Shown: positions 10,592-20,319, counted from the first letter of the stretch. The stretch: 64,000 bases of DNA from Agrobacterium tumefaciens (GCA_025559845.1 CP048469.1:1860001-1924000); one strand, 5' to 3'. A program made the numbers and translations. Notes: generated by a model not told the origin, from the letters alone.

Positions 10592-11845
10592 ATGTCCAGG
10601 TTCAAGTCCGATTTCCTCCGCACGCTCGACGAGCGCGGCTTCATTCACCAGATCTCCGATGAGGCAGGTCTCGACGAACTGTTCGCCAAGGAAACTGTGA
10701 CTGCCTATATTGGCTATGACCCGACGGCATCCAGTTTGCACGTCGGCCACCTGACCCAGATCATGATGCTGCACTGGCTGCAGCAGACCGGCCACCAGCC
10801 GATCTCCCTGATGGGCGGCGGCACCGGCATGGTCGGCGATCCCTCCTTCAAGGAAGAAGCTCGCAAGCTGATGACGATCGACATGATCGAGGACAACATT
10901 ACCTCGCTCAAGCACGTCTTCGCCAACTACCTCGATTACGATCGCAAGCCGAACCCGGCGCTGATGATCAACAACGCAGACTGGCTGCGTGGTCTGAACT
11001 ACCTCGAATTCCTGCGCGACGTCGGCCGCCATTTCTCGGTCAACCGCATGCTGTCCTTCGACAGCGTGAAGACGCGCCTTGACCGCGAACAGTCGCTGTC
11101 CTTCCTCGAGTTCAACTACATGATCCTGCAGGCCTACGACTTCGTTGAGCTGAACCAGCGCGTCGGTTGCCGCCTGCAGATGGGTGGTTCCGACCAGTGG
11201 GGCAATATCATCAACGGTATCGACCTTGGTCACCGTATGGGTACGCCGCAGCTTTACGCGCTGACCTCGCCTCTGCTGACCACGTCTTCCGGCGCGAAGA
11301 TGGGCAAGTCGGCCTCCGGTGCGGTCTGGCTCAATAAGGACCTGTTGCCGGTCTACGACTTCTGGCAGTACTGGCGTAACACCGAAGACGCCGACGTAGT
11401 CCGTTTCGCAAAACTCTTCACCACGCTGCCGATGGACGAGATCGCCCGCCTTGCAGCACTCGGTGGTTCGGAAATCAACGAAGCGAAGAAGATCCTCGCA
11501 ACGGAAGTCACCGCGATCCTGCATGGCCGCGCTGCTGCCGAAGAAGCTGCGGAGACCGCACGCAAGACCTTCGAAGAAGGTGCACTTGCGGAAAACCTGC
11601 CGTCCATCGAGGTTCCGGCAGCCGAACTCGAATCCGGCGTTGGTCTGCTATCGCTGATCGTCCGCGCTGGCTTGGCGGGATCGAATGGCGAAGCTCGCCG
11701 CCATGTTCAGGGCGGTGCCGTCAGAATCAACGACAAGGCTATGGCCGATGAGCGCCAGACGATCGGTTCCGGCGAGATCACCGCCGATGGCGTCATCAAG
11801 CTTTCGGTCGGCAAGAAAAAGCACGTTCTCGTTCGCCCGGCATAA
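10592..11845 (+). CDS. tyrS: Tyrosyl-tRNA synthetase
   Basis: A 417-residue class I synthetase of the TyrRS family. The HIGH-type motif is HVGH (50-53), the KMSKS loop reads KMGKS, and the binding pocket shows GGSDQWGN. An S4 RNA-binding domain occupies the last 65 or so residues. It charges tRNA-Tyr. ATG at 10592 follows AAAAAGG by only 2 nt, so the start is chosen mainly by family length; 22 further codons are open upstream. Confidence 0.97.
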   Translation: MSRFKSDFLRTLDERGFIHQISDEAGLDELFAKETVTAYIGYDPTASSLHVGHLTQIMMLHWLQQTGHQPISLMGGGTGMVGDPSFKEEARKLMTIDMIEDNITSLKHVFANYLDYDRKPNPALMINNADWLRGLNYLEFLRDVGRHFSVNRMLSFDSVKTRLDREQSLSFLEFNYMILQAYDFVELNQRVGCRLQMGGSDQWGNIINGIDLGHRMGTPQLYALTSPLLTTSSGAKMGKSASGAVWLNKDLLPVYDFWQYWRNTEDADVVRFAKLFTTLPMDEIARLAALGGSEINEAKKILATEVTAILHGRAAAEEAAETARKTFEEGALAENLPSIEVPAAELESGVGLLSLIVRAGLAGSNGEARRHVQGGAVRINDKAMADERQTIGSGEITADGVIKLSVGKKKHVLVRPA

Positions 11846-11872
11846 GCCGCGCAAAACGACATCAAAAAATGA

Positions 11873-11895
11873 GGGCCGCGAAAGCGGCCCTTTTT
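11873..11895. terminator. Terminator (tyrS / AsmA-like gene)
   Basis: GGGCCGC-GAAA-GCGGCCC followed by TTTTT on plus; it ends against the stop codon of the convergent gene. Confidence 0.85.
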
Positions 11896-14800
11896 ATTGG
11901 AACTCGAAGATCTGCCGGAAGACGCCCGGCGCAATCAGCGACAGAGGATTGATCGTTAGCGTTGGCTGGTTCGCCTGCCCTGAAAGCTTGAAGGTGATGC
12001 CGAGCAGACCACGGTCACGGCCATTGCCGAGGAAGATACCGATGAACGGTAACTCGCCGAACAGACGGTTCAGGCCATAAGCCGGCATGAAAGTGCCGGT
12101 CATTTCCATCCTGCCGCTCTGGTCTTTCAACAGGCCCTGGAAGGTCGCACCGATCTGTTCGCCTCGCACCACACCATTTTCGACAGCAATCGAGCCGTTG
12201 ACGTAGACAATCCGCGCAAAACCGCGCTGGAACTTTTCCGAGCTTACATCGATGTTGCGGCGAACGGCCGTGTTGAGGCTGCGCCCGTCCTCACCTGTCG
12301 GCGTCGCGACGATATCCTGCAGCTTGGCCTCGTTGACGACGGAGAAATTGCGAAGGTCGAGCGAACCGCTCCAGGACGTACCGTTGCTGGTCGTCAGCGC
12401 CAGATTGACGAGGCCGCCACGCAGACGCGTATAAAGATCGGCAAAGCGGGCAAGCGAACCGGCATCGCTGCTTGTCAGCGTGATGGTGCCTGATGACGCC
12501 TTGTTGGTGGTCTGCGCCACGACGGCCTGGCCATTGCCCGTTACACCGCGAAAATCGACCGAGCGTATCTGGCCTTCGCGCAGATTGACGTCCGCATTGA
12601 CGTTGGAGAGAACCTCGTTGTTGAACCCGTAGACCTTGTCGATCTGCGCCTTTATGGCGAGTGAGGGTTGCGAACGTGGCGTGCCATCCCCGGTGCCCGC
12701 GGGATTGCGCAATTTGGAAATCAGGGGCCGAAGGTCGATCGATTTTCCGTTTGCGGTGATGATGTAACTGTTCTTGGATGCAACGACAGAAACAGCATAA
12801 TCGTCGGAAGACGATAGTTTCAGCCGGTCCAGATCTGCGGAAATCAGACCGTTCTTGTTGAAGGCAATATTGCCGGCCGCACCAAAGCCGTCACCATCGA
12901 GCGAAAAGTCATTGATGTTCGTACGGCCATCGACCGTCTCCATCGAAAACTCCGCGCTGGCGGGGATACCGATCCCCTTGCTCCAGCCGATGCCCGGCAG
13001 GATGATCGATGCTCGGGTGAGATCGAGCTTGACCTCCTGATGCTTGGGATCGGCCCCGCTGACCTCCAGCGTCGTGGTGCCGCCGAGAACCGTCGTCAGC
13101 TCCGGCGCAAGTTTCGCCACCTGATTTTCGTTCAGAGACGCCTTGAGGGCAAGCTGACGGGGAACGTTGCCATTCTTGCGCACGGGTTCCGTCAGCGCGA
13201 TGTCCATCGGCACGTCATCGATCCGGCCTTTGCCCTGCAGCACGAGCTGCTGGTCGTTCAGCGTCATCGTGCCGTCAACCGCCGTCACGCTGCGACCGGC
13301 AAAGGGCCGCGCCAGTGCCAGCCCCTTGAGGTTCAGCTCCGCCGACCAGACCGGTGGTGGCGGGGCCTGACTGCTCAGCAACCCGACCACGAGCTTTGCG
13401 TGGGCTTTGACGTCACCGGTAAAATCTTCCGGTTTGAACTCGGTATCCTTGAGCGCATTGATCGGGTGAAAGGTCGCGAGCTCCGCCACCGCATCCGCAG
13501 CCCCGGCAATGTTCAGGTCGAGATTGGCAAGCAGCGGCTTCTCATAGACCGAATCGATCGAAAAACGGCTGTTTTCCAGCGTCAGGGAACGGTTGGACGG
13601 GAAGTAGGACGTCGCCCGCGAAATATCGACATCGATCTCTTCGCCGGAAAGCTGGAAATGGGCACTGGCATCCCGCAACGGCGGAATGTTGCCTGTGGTG
13701 TTTAACCGCGTATCGGCAATATCGAAGCGGATCTGCATTTCGCTTTTGCCGAGAATCAGCGGGCAACCGGGACCGCACATGCGTCCCTGCGGAATGAACA
13801 CCGCGATCGAACCATTGGTGACGGTCCCGCCGAACAGGTTCGATACCACCCAGTCACGCGGCTTGTGCGCCATCCAGAACGGCCAGAGCTGCTTGACCGC
13901 CGTTGCCTCCATTTTCGGGATCTGGCCGCCGAAGCTGATTTCAGGTGAGCCCTGTTCTCCAAAACGGATCTTGAGCGACCCCGCCATGTCACCGAGCGGA
14001 GAGCTGACATAGAGCGAGGAGATATCCAGTTGCCTTGTCGCAGCCGTGAACTGCCCGTCAGCTTTCAGATTGAAAGGAACCGGCGGCTCGCCGGAAGCCT
14101 CTGCCGACGCCACGGCATTGTCGATCCTCAAGGCAAGACCGAAACCCTCGTCCGTGTCCTTGATCTCTCCGGCAATCGGAAGGATCGTTCGACCGAACTC
14201 GAGCCGCGAATTGTCGATCGCCAGCGACGTGTTGGCAAAGTCGTACCGCGCATTGATCGTGCCGCCGGAGACCGGCTGGGCTTCCCCGGCGATCAGCAAC
14301 GTACCGTTGCCCACGCCCAGAGAAACGGAAAGCTGCGGCTCACGCCCCTCTCCACCGCGATGGGCGGCGATATTCACACCCGCCTTGACGTTCAGGCCTT
14401 CGTGCAGGCTGCCTTGCGGATCGTATTTCTCAAGCAGCGGCCCGACATCGAAACCATCGAGACGGGCCTGAAAACCTTCGATGACCCCACCGGTCCCCGA
14501 TGTCTTGAGTGACAGGCTGGCAACCTCGTTGTTGAAGATCGCTTCGCCATCGATGGTGTAACCACCCTCCGCATCCGGCGAGAGAGCCAGCTCCTGCAAC
14601 TGGATCGTCCGTAACTTGCCCTCGTTGCTGGGGGGCAAATGCACAGAGACATCCGAAATGGTGATCTGCTCCGTGCCGCTGACCCGGAATGCCTGTGCAA
14701 AATTATCGAGCTGCGCGAATGCCGATTGCAAGGCATCCGGGATCGCATCGATCTTGATCTTGGTGGGATCAAAGCCATTGCCCTTGGGCAGAAGCGCTGT

Positions 14801-15280
14801 ATCGAGTTCCATCCCGTCAGCTTCAAGGCTCTGCACGGAAACACGGCCGGCAAGAAGCGCCAGCGGATCGAGCGCCATACCAATGGCACGCGCCCGGCTC
14901 ATGTGCTGGCCGGAGGCCTGATCGATGATATCGACGTCACGCGCCACAAGTGCCAGCCGCAACCCGGTTGAAAAGCGAATGGCCGAAGAGCCGATGCGGG
15001 CGCTGTAATGGGGACCAAGCGCCTTTTCCAGCGCCTGCTGCGCCTGTGCCGACAAGGTTTTGTCGATGGAGCCGGTCTCTACCGACAGGATGATGCCGCC
15101 AATCGACAGGAAAGCGAGAACGAAAAGGGCCGTAAATATCTTCGTGAAGGTGCGCAGCATCGAACGCGGCGCCGGGCAATGCACGATGATCGGATCTTCG
15201 GCCTTTGCCGAAGGAAGATCGTGCAGCCGAACGATATCGCGCTTGCCGAACGTGACCCTTTCACCCCGTATTTCCGCCAT
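11894..15280 (-). CDS. AsmA/YhdP-like envelope protein (DUF3971)
   Basis: A 1128-residue protein. A short basic cytoplasmic N-terminus is followed by one hydrophobic segment near residues 49-68, then a long periplasmic part rich in beta strands, Asn, Ser and Gly. The C-terminal 150 residues contain the AsmA-like block with GVVRGEQIGATFQG, MTGTFMPAYGLN and LLGITFKLSG. This is the layout of YhdP/TamB-type bridge proteins proposed to carry phospholipids between membranes. No lipid transport can be shown from sequence. No good ribosome-binding site stands before 15280, so the start is uncertain within a few dozen codons. It is divergent from bcp. Confidence 0.75.
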   Translation of the reverse strand: MAEIRGERVTFGKRDIVRLHDLPSAKAEDPIIVHCPAPRSMLRTFTKIFTALFVLAFLSIGGIILSVETGSIDKTLSAQAQQALEKALGPHYSARIGSSAIRFSTGLRLALVARDVDIIDQASGQHMSRARAIGMALDPLALLAGRVSVQSLEADGMELDTALLPKGNGFDPTKIKIDAIPDALQSAFAQLDNFAQAFRVSGTEQITISDVSVHLPPSNEGKLRTIQLQELALSPDAEGGYTIDGEAIFNNEVASLSLKTSGTGGVIEGFQARLDGFDVGPLLEKYDPQGSLHEGLNVKAGVNIAAHRGGEGREPQLSVSLGVGNGTLLIAGEAQPVSGGTINARYDFANTSLAIDNSRLEFGRTILPIAGEIKDTDEGFGLALRIDNAVASAEASGEPPVPFNLKADGQFTAATRQLDISSLYVSSPLGDMAGSLKIRFGEQGSPEISFGGQIPKMEATAVKQLWPFWMAHKPRDWVVSNLFGGTVTNGSIAVFIPQGRMCGPGCPLILGKSEMQIRFDIADTRLNTTGNIPPLRDASAHFQLSGEEIDVDISRATSYFPSNRSLTLENSRFSIDSVYEKPLLANLDLNIAGAADAVAELATFHPINALKDTEFKPEDFTGDVKAHAKLVVGLLSSQAPPPPVWSAELNLKGLALARPFAGRSVTAVDGTMTLNDQQLVLQGKGRIDDVPMDIALTEPVRKNGNVPRQLALKASLNENQVAKLAPELTTVLGGTTTLEVSGADPKHQEVKLDLTRASIILPGIGWSKGIGIPASAEFSMETVDGRTNINDFSLDGDGFGAAGNIAFNKNGLISADLDRLKLSSSDDYAVSVVASKNSYIITANGKSIDLRPLISKLRNPAGTGDGTPRSQPSLAIKAQIDKVYGFNNEVLSNVNADVNLREGQIRSVDFRGVTGNGQAVVAQTTNKASSGTITLTSSDAGSLARFADLYTRLRGGLVNLALTTSNGTSWSGSLDLRNFSVVNEAKLQDIVATPTGEDGRSLNTAVRRNIDVSSEKFQRGFARIVYVNGSIAVENGVVRGEQIGATFQGLLKDQSGRMEMTGTFMPAYGLNRLFGELPFIGIFLGNGRDRGLLGITFKLSGQANQPTLTINPLSLIAPGVFRQIFEFQ

Positions 15281-15399
15281 ACGCCCGTGTCTGCTCCCGG
15301 AAAGCTTTTGTTTCGCCGCAATACTGGACGACGCTTCGTTTCGCTATATACCGAATCTGGTGAGTTTCACTCAACATCCCGGTGAAAGAAAGGTGGATT

Positions 15400-15867
15400 A
15401 TGACAGATACGACGATCGGCAGCCCAGCTCCTGACTTCACTCTACCGCGCAATGGCGGCGGAACGGTGACACTGACCGACCTCAAGGGCAAGGCAGTCGT
15501 ACTTTACTTCTACCCGAAGGACGATACGTCCGGCTGCACGGCTGAAGCCATCGATTTCAGCGCGCTCGGCGCACAGTTCGAGGCAGCCAATACGGTTGTG
15601 ATTGGCATCTCGCCCGATTCTGTCAAAAGCCACGACAAATTCGCGGCAAAACACTCGCTGACCGTGATGCTGGCGGCAGACGAAGAAAAGACCGTCGCCG
15701 AAGCCTACGGCGTCTGGAAGGAAAAAAGCATGTACGGCAAGAAATACATGGGCGTCGAGCGCACGACCTTTCTCGTCGCACCCGACGGCACCATTGCCGA
15801 AATCTGGAACAAGGTGAAGGTTGCCGGACACGCCGAGGCTGTTCTGGACGCTGCCAAAAAGCTCTGA
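15400..15867 (+). CDS. bcp: Bcp-type peroxiredoxin (thiol peroxidase)
   Basis: A 155-residue AhpC/TSA-family peroxiredoxin. The peroxidatic cysteine is Cys46 in DDTSGCTAEA. The resolving cysteine that E. coli Bcp has five residues later is replaced by isoleucine, so this enzyme is probably of the 1-Cys type and uses an external thiol. The catalytic block YFYPKDDTSGCT and the later ERTTFLVAPDG are well kept. It reduces peroxides in the cytoplasm. Start at 15400 follows AAGGTGG by 3-4 nt; six upstream codons are open but lack support. Confidence 0.92.
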   Translation: MTDTTIGSPAPDFTLPRNGGGTVTLTDLKGKAVVLYFYPKDDTSGCTAEAIDFSALGAQFEAANTVVIGISPDSVKSHDKFAAKHSLTVMLAADEEKTVAEAYGVWKEKSMYGKKYMGVERTTFLVAPDGTIAEIWNKVKVAGHAEAVLDAAKKL

Positions 15868-16184
15868 CATCGCTGTCGGTGTGCCTGACACGACGGGCGA
15901 CGTGCGCGCCCGCCACTTACCGCTTATACTATGCCTGCCGGAGCGGTCCGGCAGGCAGTCTCCGACATCTGGCCATTGACGGTTTCAGCACGCACCAGAA
16001 GGCAGCCACATGTAATCTCGCCTTTGCGGAAGCCGACCTCACGCCCTCCTCACACCGATCCCTGACAGCCATCCGCCACAGCTGAAACGCTGATCTGTCA
16101 AGCATTCCCGGCTCCATGGCAAAACTTCGTTAACCTTAACGAAATATGATTTTCTCTGGCACACGGACAGGCTGGAGAGAGATT
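15868..16184. other. Intergenic region with a palindrome before the LytM gene
   Basis: No gene is seen. Near its right end the inverted repeat TTCGTTAA-CC-TTAACGAA (16125-16142) has 8-bp perfect arms and lies about 45 bp upstream of the probable start of the peptidase gene. The repeat spacing does not fit a CtrA box (N7). Confidence 0.5.
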
Positions 16185-17465
16185 TTGGCTCAGACGGCAG
16201 AACAACCGGGGTTCGGAAAGAAGCGTAAGCAGCACGTCCTGATTCTGGCAAGCGGCGACAGGGTAAGGCATCTGACGATACGCCCCTGGATGACTGCCCT
16301 CGCCGTTTCCGTGGCTGGCGCGTTGTCGCTCGCCTATCTGGGTGCAACGTCCTACCTTATTCTCAGAGACGATCTGATCGGCGCGACAATGGCGCGGCAG
16401 ACACGCATGCAGCACGATTATGAAGACCGGATTGCGGCCTTGCGCGCGCAGGTGGACCGCGTCACATCACGCCAATTGCTCGATCAGCAAGTTGTTGAAA
16501 GAAAAGTCGAAAAGCTTCTTGATCAGCAGACCGCCCTCACCTCCCGACATGGGCGCATGAGCGAGTTGATGGAGCGTACCGAAAATGCCGGCATAACACC
16601 TGCTGCAACTCCCTCGGCCTTCTCGAACGCACTTCTTCCGGAGAAAAGCGCCGACAAGGGGCGCGGCGTTTCCGCCATCGAAAAGCTGATGCAGCCCGAC
16701 AAGGCACCCAAATCCGAAAAGCAGGTGTTTTACGCGCCGGGTAGCGGCGAGACACCTTCCGACCGCGCCGACCGGATTTTCTCCAAAGTCACGCTGTCGT
16801 TGAAAGACATCGAACGCCAGCAGATATCGCGAATCGCTGAACTCACCGCCGACGCCGAAAACAAGGCGACAGCGATGCAGGACATCATTCGCCAGGCAGG
16901 CTTGAAAATTGACGAAGCCGGAAACCAGGATGTTGGTGGCCCCTATGCCGCCCCGCAACCGGCTGAAAACGACCCGTTCAATGTCTCGCTTGCCAGCCTG
17001 GACAACGCCCTCAACCGGCTCGATCTCGTCAAGGAAACCGCAACCGGCATGCCGTTTGGCAACCCCGCTCCCGGCCGCACCATCACCAGCCGCTTCGGCA
17101 ACCGTCTCGATCCCTTTCTCGGTCGGCCAGCCTTGCATACGGGCATCGACTTTCGTGCCGAGACCGGCGCCAACGTCAAGGCAACCGGCGCGGGTACCGT
17201 CACAATCGCTGAAAACTCGGGCGGTTACGGCAATATGGTCGAGATCGATCACGGTCAGGGCGTATCCACCCGCTTCGGTCACCTGTCCGCCATTCTGGTC
17301 AAGCCCGGCGACAAGATCGACACCGGCGACGTGATCGGCCGCGCCGGCAGCACAGGCCGTTCCACCGGCCCGCACATCCACTACGAAGTTCGCCGCAATG
17401 ACGCGCCAGTCGATCCGATGCGCTTTCTTGTTGCCGGATCGGAGCTGAAAACATATCTCAAATAA
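16185..17465 (+). CDS. M23 (LytM) family peptidase, membrane-anchored
   Basis: A protein of about 426 residues. A basic N-terminus is followed by one transmembrane segment near residues 35-58, a coiled-coil-like periplasmic stretch (about 75-140) and a C-terminal LytM domain. The domain shows HTGIDFR and GPHIHYEVR, the metal ligands of M23 endopeptidases, so it may be catalytically active on peptidoglycan cross-links or act as an amidase activator. TTG at 16185 is preferred because GGAGAG lies 5 nt before it; ATG at 16146 would add 13 codons but has no ribosome-binding site. It stands alone. Confidence 0.85.
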   Translation: MAQTAEQPGFGKKRKQHVLILASGDRVRHLTIRPWMTALAVSVAGALSLAYLGATSYLILRDDLIGATMARQTRMQHDYEDRIAALRAQVDRVTSRQLLDQQVVERKVEKLLDQQTALTSRHGRMSELMERTENAGITPAATPSAFSNALLPEKSADKGRGVSAIEKLMQPDKAPKSEKQVFYAPGSGETPSDRADRIFSKVTLSLKDIERQQISRIAELTADAENKATAMQDIIRQAGLKIDEAGNQDVGGPYAAPQPAENDPFNVSLASLDNALNRLDLVKETATGMPFGNPAPGRTITSRFGNRLDPFLGRPALHTGIDFRAETGANVKATGAGTVTIAENSGGYGNMVEIDHGQGVSTRFGHLSAILVKPGDKIDTGDVIGRAGSTGRSTGPHIHYEVRRNDAPVDPMRFLVAGSELKTYLK

Positions 17466-17686
17466 GAGTAGCGATTTTATCGCGGATTTTTCTCTTGTTT
17501 TAGACAATCTCCGGAAAATTGCTTGAAAGCGCATGTAGCTTGGCCTGCATGACGTCTTTAAAGCACAATCACCCGTTGTTTCCTTGACTTTCAGGCGTTT
17601 TAGGCATATCCCCGCGCCACAGTCTTGCAGGCGCTTTCGCCGCATGCGGGCGTTCTTATTGAACCAGAACGGAAAAAGTTCTTCCT

Positions 17687-19180
17687 TTGACAACATTCTC
17701 TGATCTTGGCCTGAGCCAAAAAGTTCTTTCCGCTATTGCAGATGCCGGCTACACAACGCCGACGCCCATTCAGGCGGGCGCTATTCCGCCTGCGCTGGAA
17801 AGACGCGATATCTGTGGCATCGCACAGACCGGAACGGGGAAAACGGCTTCCTTCGTTCTGCCGATGCTCACCCTTCTGGAGAAGGGCCGCGCACGCGCCA
17901 GAATGCCGCGCACGCTGATTCTCGAGCCGACGCGCGAACTCGCAGCGCAGGTTGCCGAAAACTTCGAAAAATACGGCAAGAATCACAAGCTGAACGTCGC
18001 GCTGCTGATCGGCGGCGTCTCCTTCGAAGAGCAGGACCGCAAGCTTGAGCGTGGCGCAGACGTGTTGATCTGCACCCCCGGCCGCCTTCTCGACCATTGC
18101 GAGCGCGGCAAGCTTCTGATGACCGGTGTCGAAATTCTCGTCATCGATGAAGCCGACCGCATGCTGGACATGGGCTTCATTCCGGACATCGAGCGCATTG
18201 CGAAGATGATTCCATTCACCCGCCAGACGCTGTTCTTCTCGGCAACCATGCCGCCGGAGATCCAGAAGCTTGCGGACCGCTTCCTGCAGAACCCGGCCCG
18301 TGTCGAAGTAGCCAAGCCTTCTTCGACGGCGAAAACGGTTGCCCAGCGCATCGTTGCTGCGCACAACAAGGATTACGAGAAGCGCGCCATGCTGCGCGAC
18401 CTGATCCGTGCCGAAGAACAGGAACTGAAGAACGCCATCATCTTCTGCAACCGCAAGAAGGATGTCTCCGATCTGTTCCGCTCGCTTGACCGGCACGGTT
18501 TCTCGGTCGGCGCTCTGCATGGTGACATGGATCAGCGTACGCGCATGACCATGCTGCAGAACTTCAAGGACGGAAACCTGAAACTGCTCGTCGCGTCCGA
18601 TGTCGCGGCACGCGGTCTGGATATTCCTGACGTCAGCCACGTCTTCAACTTCGACATTCCGATCCATTCGGAAGACTACGTTCACCGCATCGGCCGTACC
18701 GGCCGCGCTGGACGGTCGGGTAAGGCCTTTACCATCGTCACGAAAAGCGACACGAAGTATCTCGATGCCATCGAAAAACTGATCGGCGAAAACATCGAGT
18801 GGCTGAACGGCGATCTTTCCGCCCTGCCCGCTCCCATGGAAAGCCATGACAATGGTGGACGTCGCGGCAACAAGGAACGTGGCGGCAAGGGTCGCGACAA
18901 AAACCGTCGTGACAACACGCAGCAGAACGAAACAATCAACAAGGGCGCACAATCCGCAACGGAAGCGGATGTCGCGGTTCACGGAGAAGACAAAGTGAAG
19001 GCAGAACGCAAAGCGGAAAAAGCGCCCCGTCATTCCGATCGCCGCAGCCCTGGCCACGCCAACGACGACAACCGCGACCGTCGCCGTCATTACCGTGACC
19101 ACGACGATGGCCCGACACCGGTTGGCTTCGGCGACGACATTCCGGCATTCATGCTGATCGTGGCAAACGCCAAGAGCTGA
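17687..19180 (+). CDS. DEAD-box RNA helicase, RhlE-like
   Basis: A 497-residue helicase. The Q motif begins FSDLGLSQ, motif I is AQTGTGKT, motif II DEAD, motif III SAT, and motif VI HRIGRTGRAGRSG. The two RecA-like domains end near residue 370; a charged Lys/Arg/Asp-rich tail of about 120 residues follows, typical of RhlE. It probably unwinds RNA during ribosome assembly or in the cold. The start is TTG at 17687, preceded by GGAAAAAG about 8 nt upstream; no in-frame ATG gives the complete Q motif. The Nudix gene follows 19 bp later. Confidence 0.92.
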   Translation: MTTFSDLGLSQKVLSAIADAGYTTPTPIQAGAIPPALERRDICGIAQTGTGKTASFVLPMLTLLEKGRARARMPRTLILEPTRELAAQVAENFEKYGKNHKLNVALLIGGVSFEEQDRKLERGADVLICTPGRLLDHCERGKLLMTGVEILVIDEADRMLDMGFIPDIERIAKMIPFTRQTLFFSATMPPEIQKLADRFLQNPARVEVAKPSSTAKTVAQRIVAAHNKDYEKRAMLRDLIRAEEQELKNAIIFCNRKKDVSDLFRSLDRHGFSVGALHGDMDQRTRMTMLQNFKDGNLKLLVASDVAARGLDIPDVSHVFNFDIPIHSEDYVHRIGRTGRAGRSGKAFTIVTKSDTKYLDAIEKLIGENIEWLNGDLSALPAPMESHDNGGRRGNKERGGKGRDKNRRDNTQQNETINKGAQSATEADVAVHGEDKVKAERKAEKAPRHSDRRSPGHANDDNRDRRRHYRDHDDGPTPVGFGDDIPAFMLIVANAKS

Positions 19181-19199
19181 TCTGCCGGAAGGGCAAACG

Positions 19200-19640
19200 A
19201 TGACCTCTCCAGGCAAACCGGGCCTCGATTTTCCTGGCGTCGGCGCTGGTCTCGTTATTCTGCGCGATGAAAAACTGCTGCTTTGCCGGCGCGTAAAGGC
19301 GCCGGAAGCGGAACACTGGAGCATTCCAGGCGGAAAAGTCGACCATATGGAGCCGGCTCATATCGCGGCAAAACGCGAGGCCGAAGAGGAAACGGGGCTG
19401 ACGATCGGCCAGGTGGATTTCCTCTGCCACAGCGAACTGGCGCTGGCCTCCGATAACCAGCACTGGGTTTCCCTGATATATATAGCTCGCGATTTCCAGG
19501 GCGAGCCCACATTGACGGAACCGGACAAACTGTCCCAGATCGGCTGGTTCGCACTGGATCAGCTTCCGGAACCCCTCTCCGCCTTCGCAAAAGACGCATT
19601 GACGGCGCTCAAGCACCACCCGGTCCATCAGAGTTACTAG
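19200..19640 (+). CDS. Nudix hydrolase
   Basis: A 146-residue Nudix-fold protein. The Nudix box starts at GGKVDHME (44-51) and closes with REAEEETGL (59-67), matching GX5EX7REUXEEXGU. The family cleaves nucleoside diphosphates linked to another moiety; members of this size include nucleotide-sugar, ADP-ribose and damaged-nucleotide pyrophosphatases. GGAAGG stands 7 nt before the ATG. Only 19 bp separate it from the helicase, so the two are likely co-transcribed. The substrate is unknown. Confidence 0.88.
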   Translation: MTSPGKPGLDFPGVGAGLVILRDEKLLLCRRVKAPEAEHWSIPGGKVDHMEPAHIAAKREAEEETGLTIGQVDFLCHSELALASDNQHWVSLIYIARDFQGEPTLTEPDKLSQIGWFALDQLPEPLSAFAKDALTALKHHPVHQSY

Positions 19641-19893
19641 GGTACGGCGCAGCACGTCATAGAAGTGCGCGCTTGAAAATTCATGCAGAAAGCAACCGGC
19701 AACCATTTGCGTCATGGCCTCGGCGAGTGACGATTCGCGCCCGGATTGCAGCAGGCCTCACGACACACGATCAGACAGGGAAATGCGTACCGAGATTGCG
19801 CAGGGAGCTCTTTTGACAAAAAGCATGTCGAAAGCTTCAGCTTCTGCAAGGTTGGAACAACACAACCCAGAATTGCCTCATATTATCCCGCGT

Positions 19894-19923
19894 AAAAAAC
19901 CGCTTCAGTTGCCCGAAGCGGTT
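19894..19923 (-). terminator. Intrinsic terminator on the minus strand
   Basis: A 9-bp perfect stem with an 8-nt loop is followed on minus by six T. No annotated minus-strand gene lies upstream, which argues for an unannotated transcript. Confidence 0.7.
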
Positions 19924-20032
19924 GGTACGTAATAAAAAAGGATAGAATATCGAGTCCAATATAGTCTGGCAGTGCTTATATTCGGAACACTTCCGAGGCT
20001 CAAAAGAGCCAATTTCAGTCGTCCCCTGAAAC
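19894..20032 (-). ncRNA. Candidate small RNA, about 140 nt
   Basis: Read on minus, three perfect hairpins follow one another: TTTCAG/CTGAAA (20031-20013), GGCTC-TTTT-GAGCC (20010-19997) and CGGAA-GTG-TTCCG (19995-19983). An intrinsic terminator follows: 9-bp stem AACCGCTTC/GAAGCGGTT (19923-19898) then a T-run to 19894. CTTGAC, the rhizobial -35, lies at 20068-20063, about 30 bp before the first hairpin; the -10 (AGATAT or TTAGAT near 20040) is weak. No open frame fills the interval. I do not recognise a named family. Confidence 0.5.
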
Positions 20033-20292
20033 ACCTATATCTAAGCGAAACATTTACTTTTCGTCAAGCACATCTTCTCGCAAATGCGAAAAAACCAGAG
20101 AAAACTACGCGGCTGCGAAAGAAAAAATGCGCCATTACGAAAATAAATCAATATATTAACCAAGTGAAAACAAAATGGGCATTTTTTTCGGCTGCACTGT
20201 AGAAAGCAGAAATGTAATCTTGCCAGATACAATCTTCAGGTTATATCGCCCTCGCGTTACAGTTTTATAAACTAAAAAACGACCATCGCACA

Positions 20293-20319
20293 TTCAAGTA
20301 TACTTAAATATTCAAGTAT
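20293..20319. promoter_or_regulatory. Repeat/palindrome, possible operator
   Basis: TTCAAGTAT occurs twice with an 18-bp period (20293 and 20311). The first copy is part of the palindrome AAGTATACTT (20296-20305), and TACTTAAATATTCAAGTA (20301-20318) is itself a near-perfect inverted repeat. The regulator is unknown. Confidence 0.4.

Noticed and set aside
16125..16142. CtrA box before the LytM gene
   Set aside because: The TTAA half-sites are separated by 2 bp, not 7 bp.
17600..19324. Long minus-strand open frame (574 codons) opposite the rhlE-like gene
   Set aside because: It is a high-GC shadow of a well-supported helicase gene; its translation shows low-complexity Val/Ala stretches, no domain, and no ribosome-binding site.
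19714..19932. 72-codon plus-strand frame in the AT-rich gap
   Set aside because: It runs through the stem of the minus-strand terminator, has no ribosome-binding site, and its translation has no recognisable pattern.
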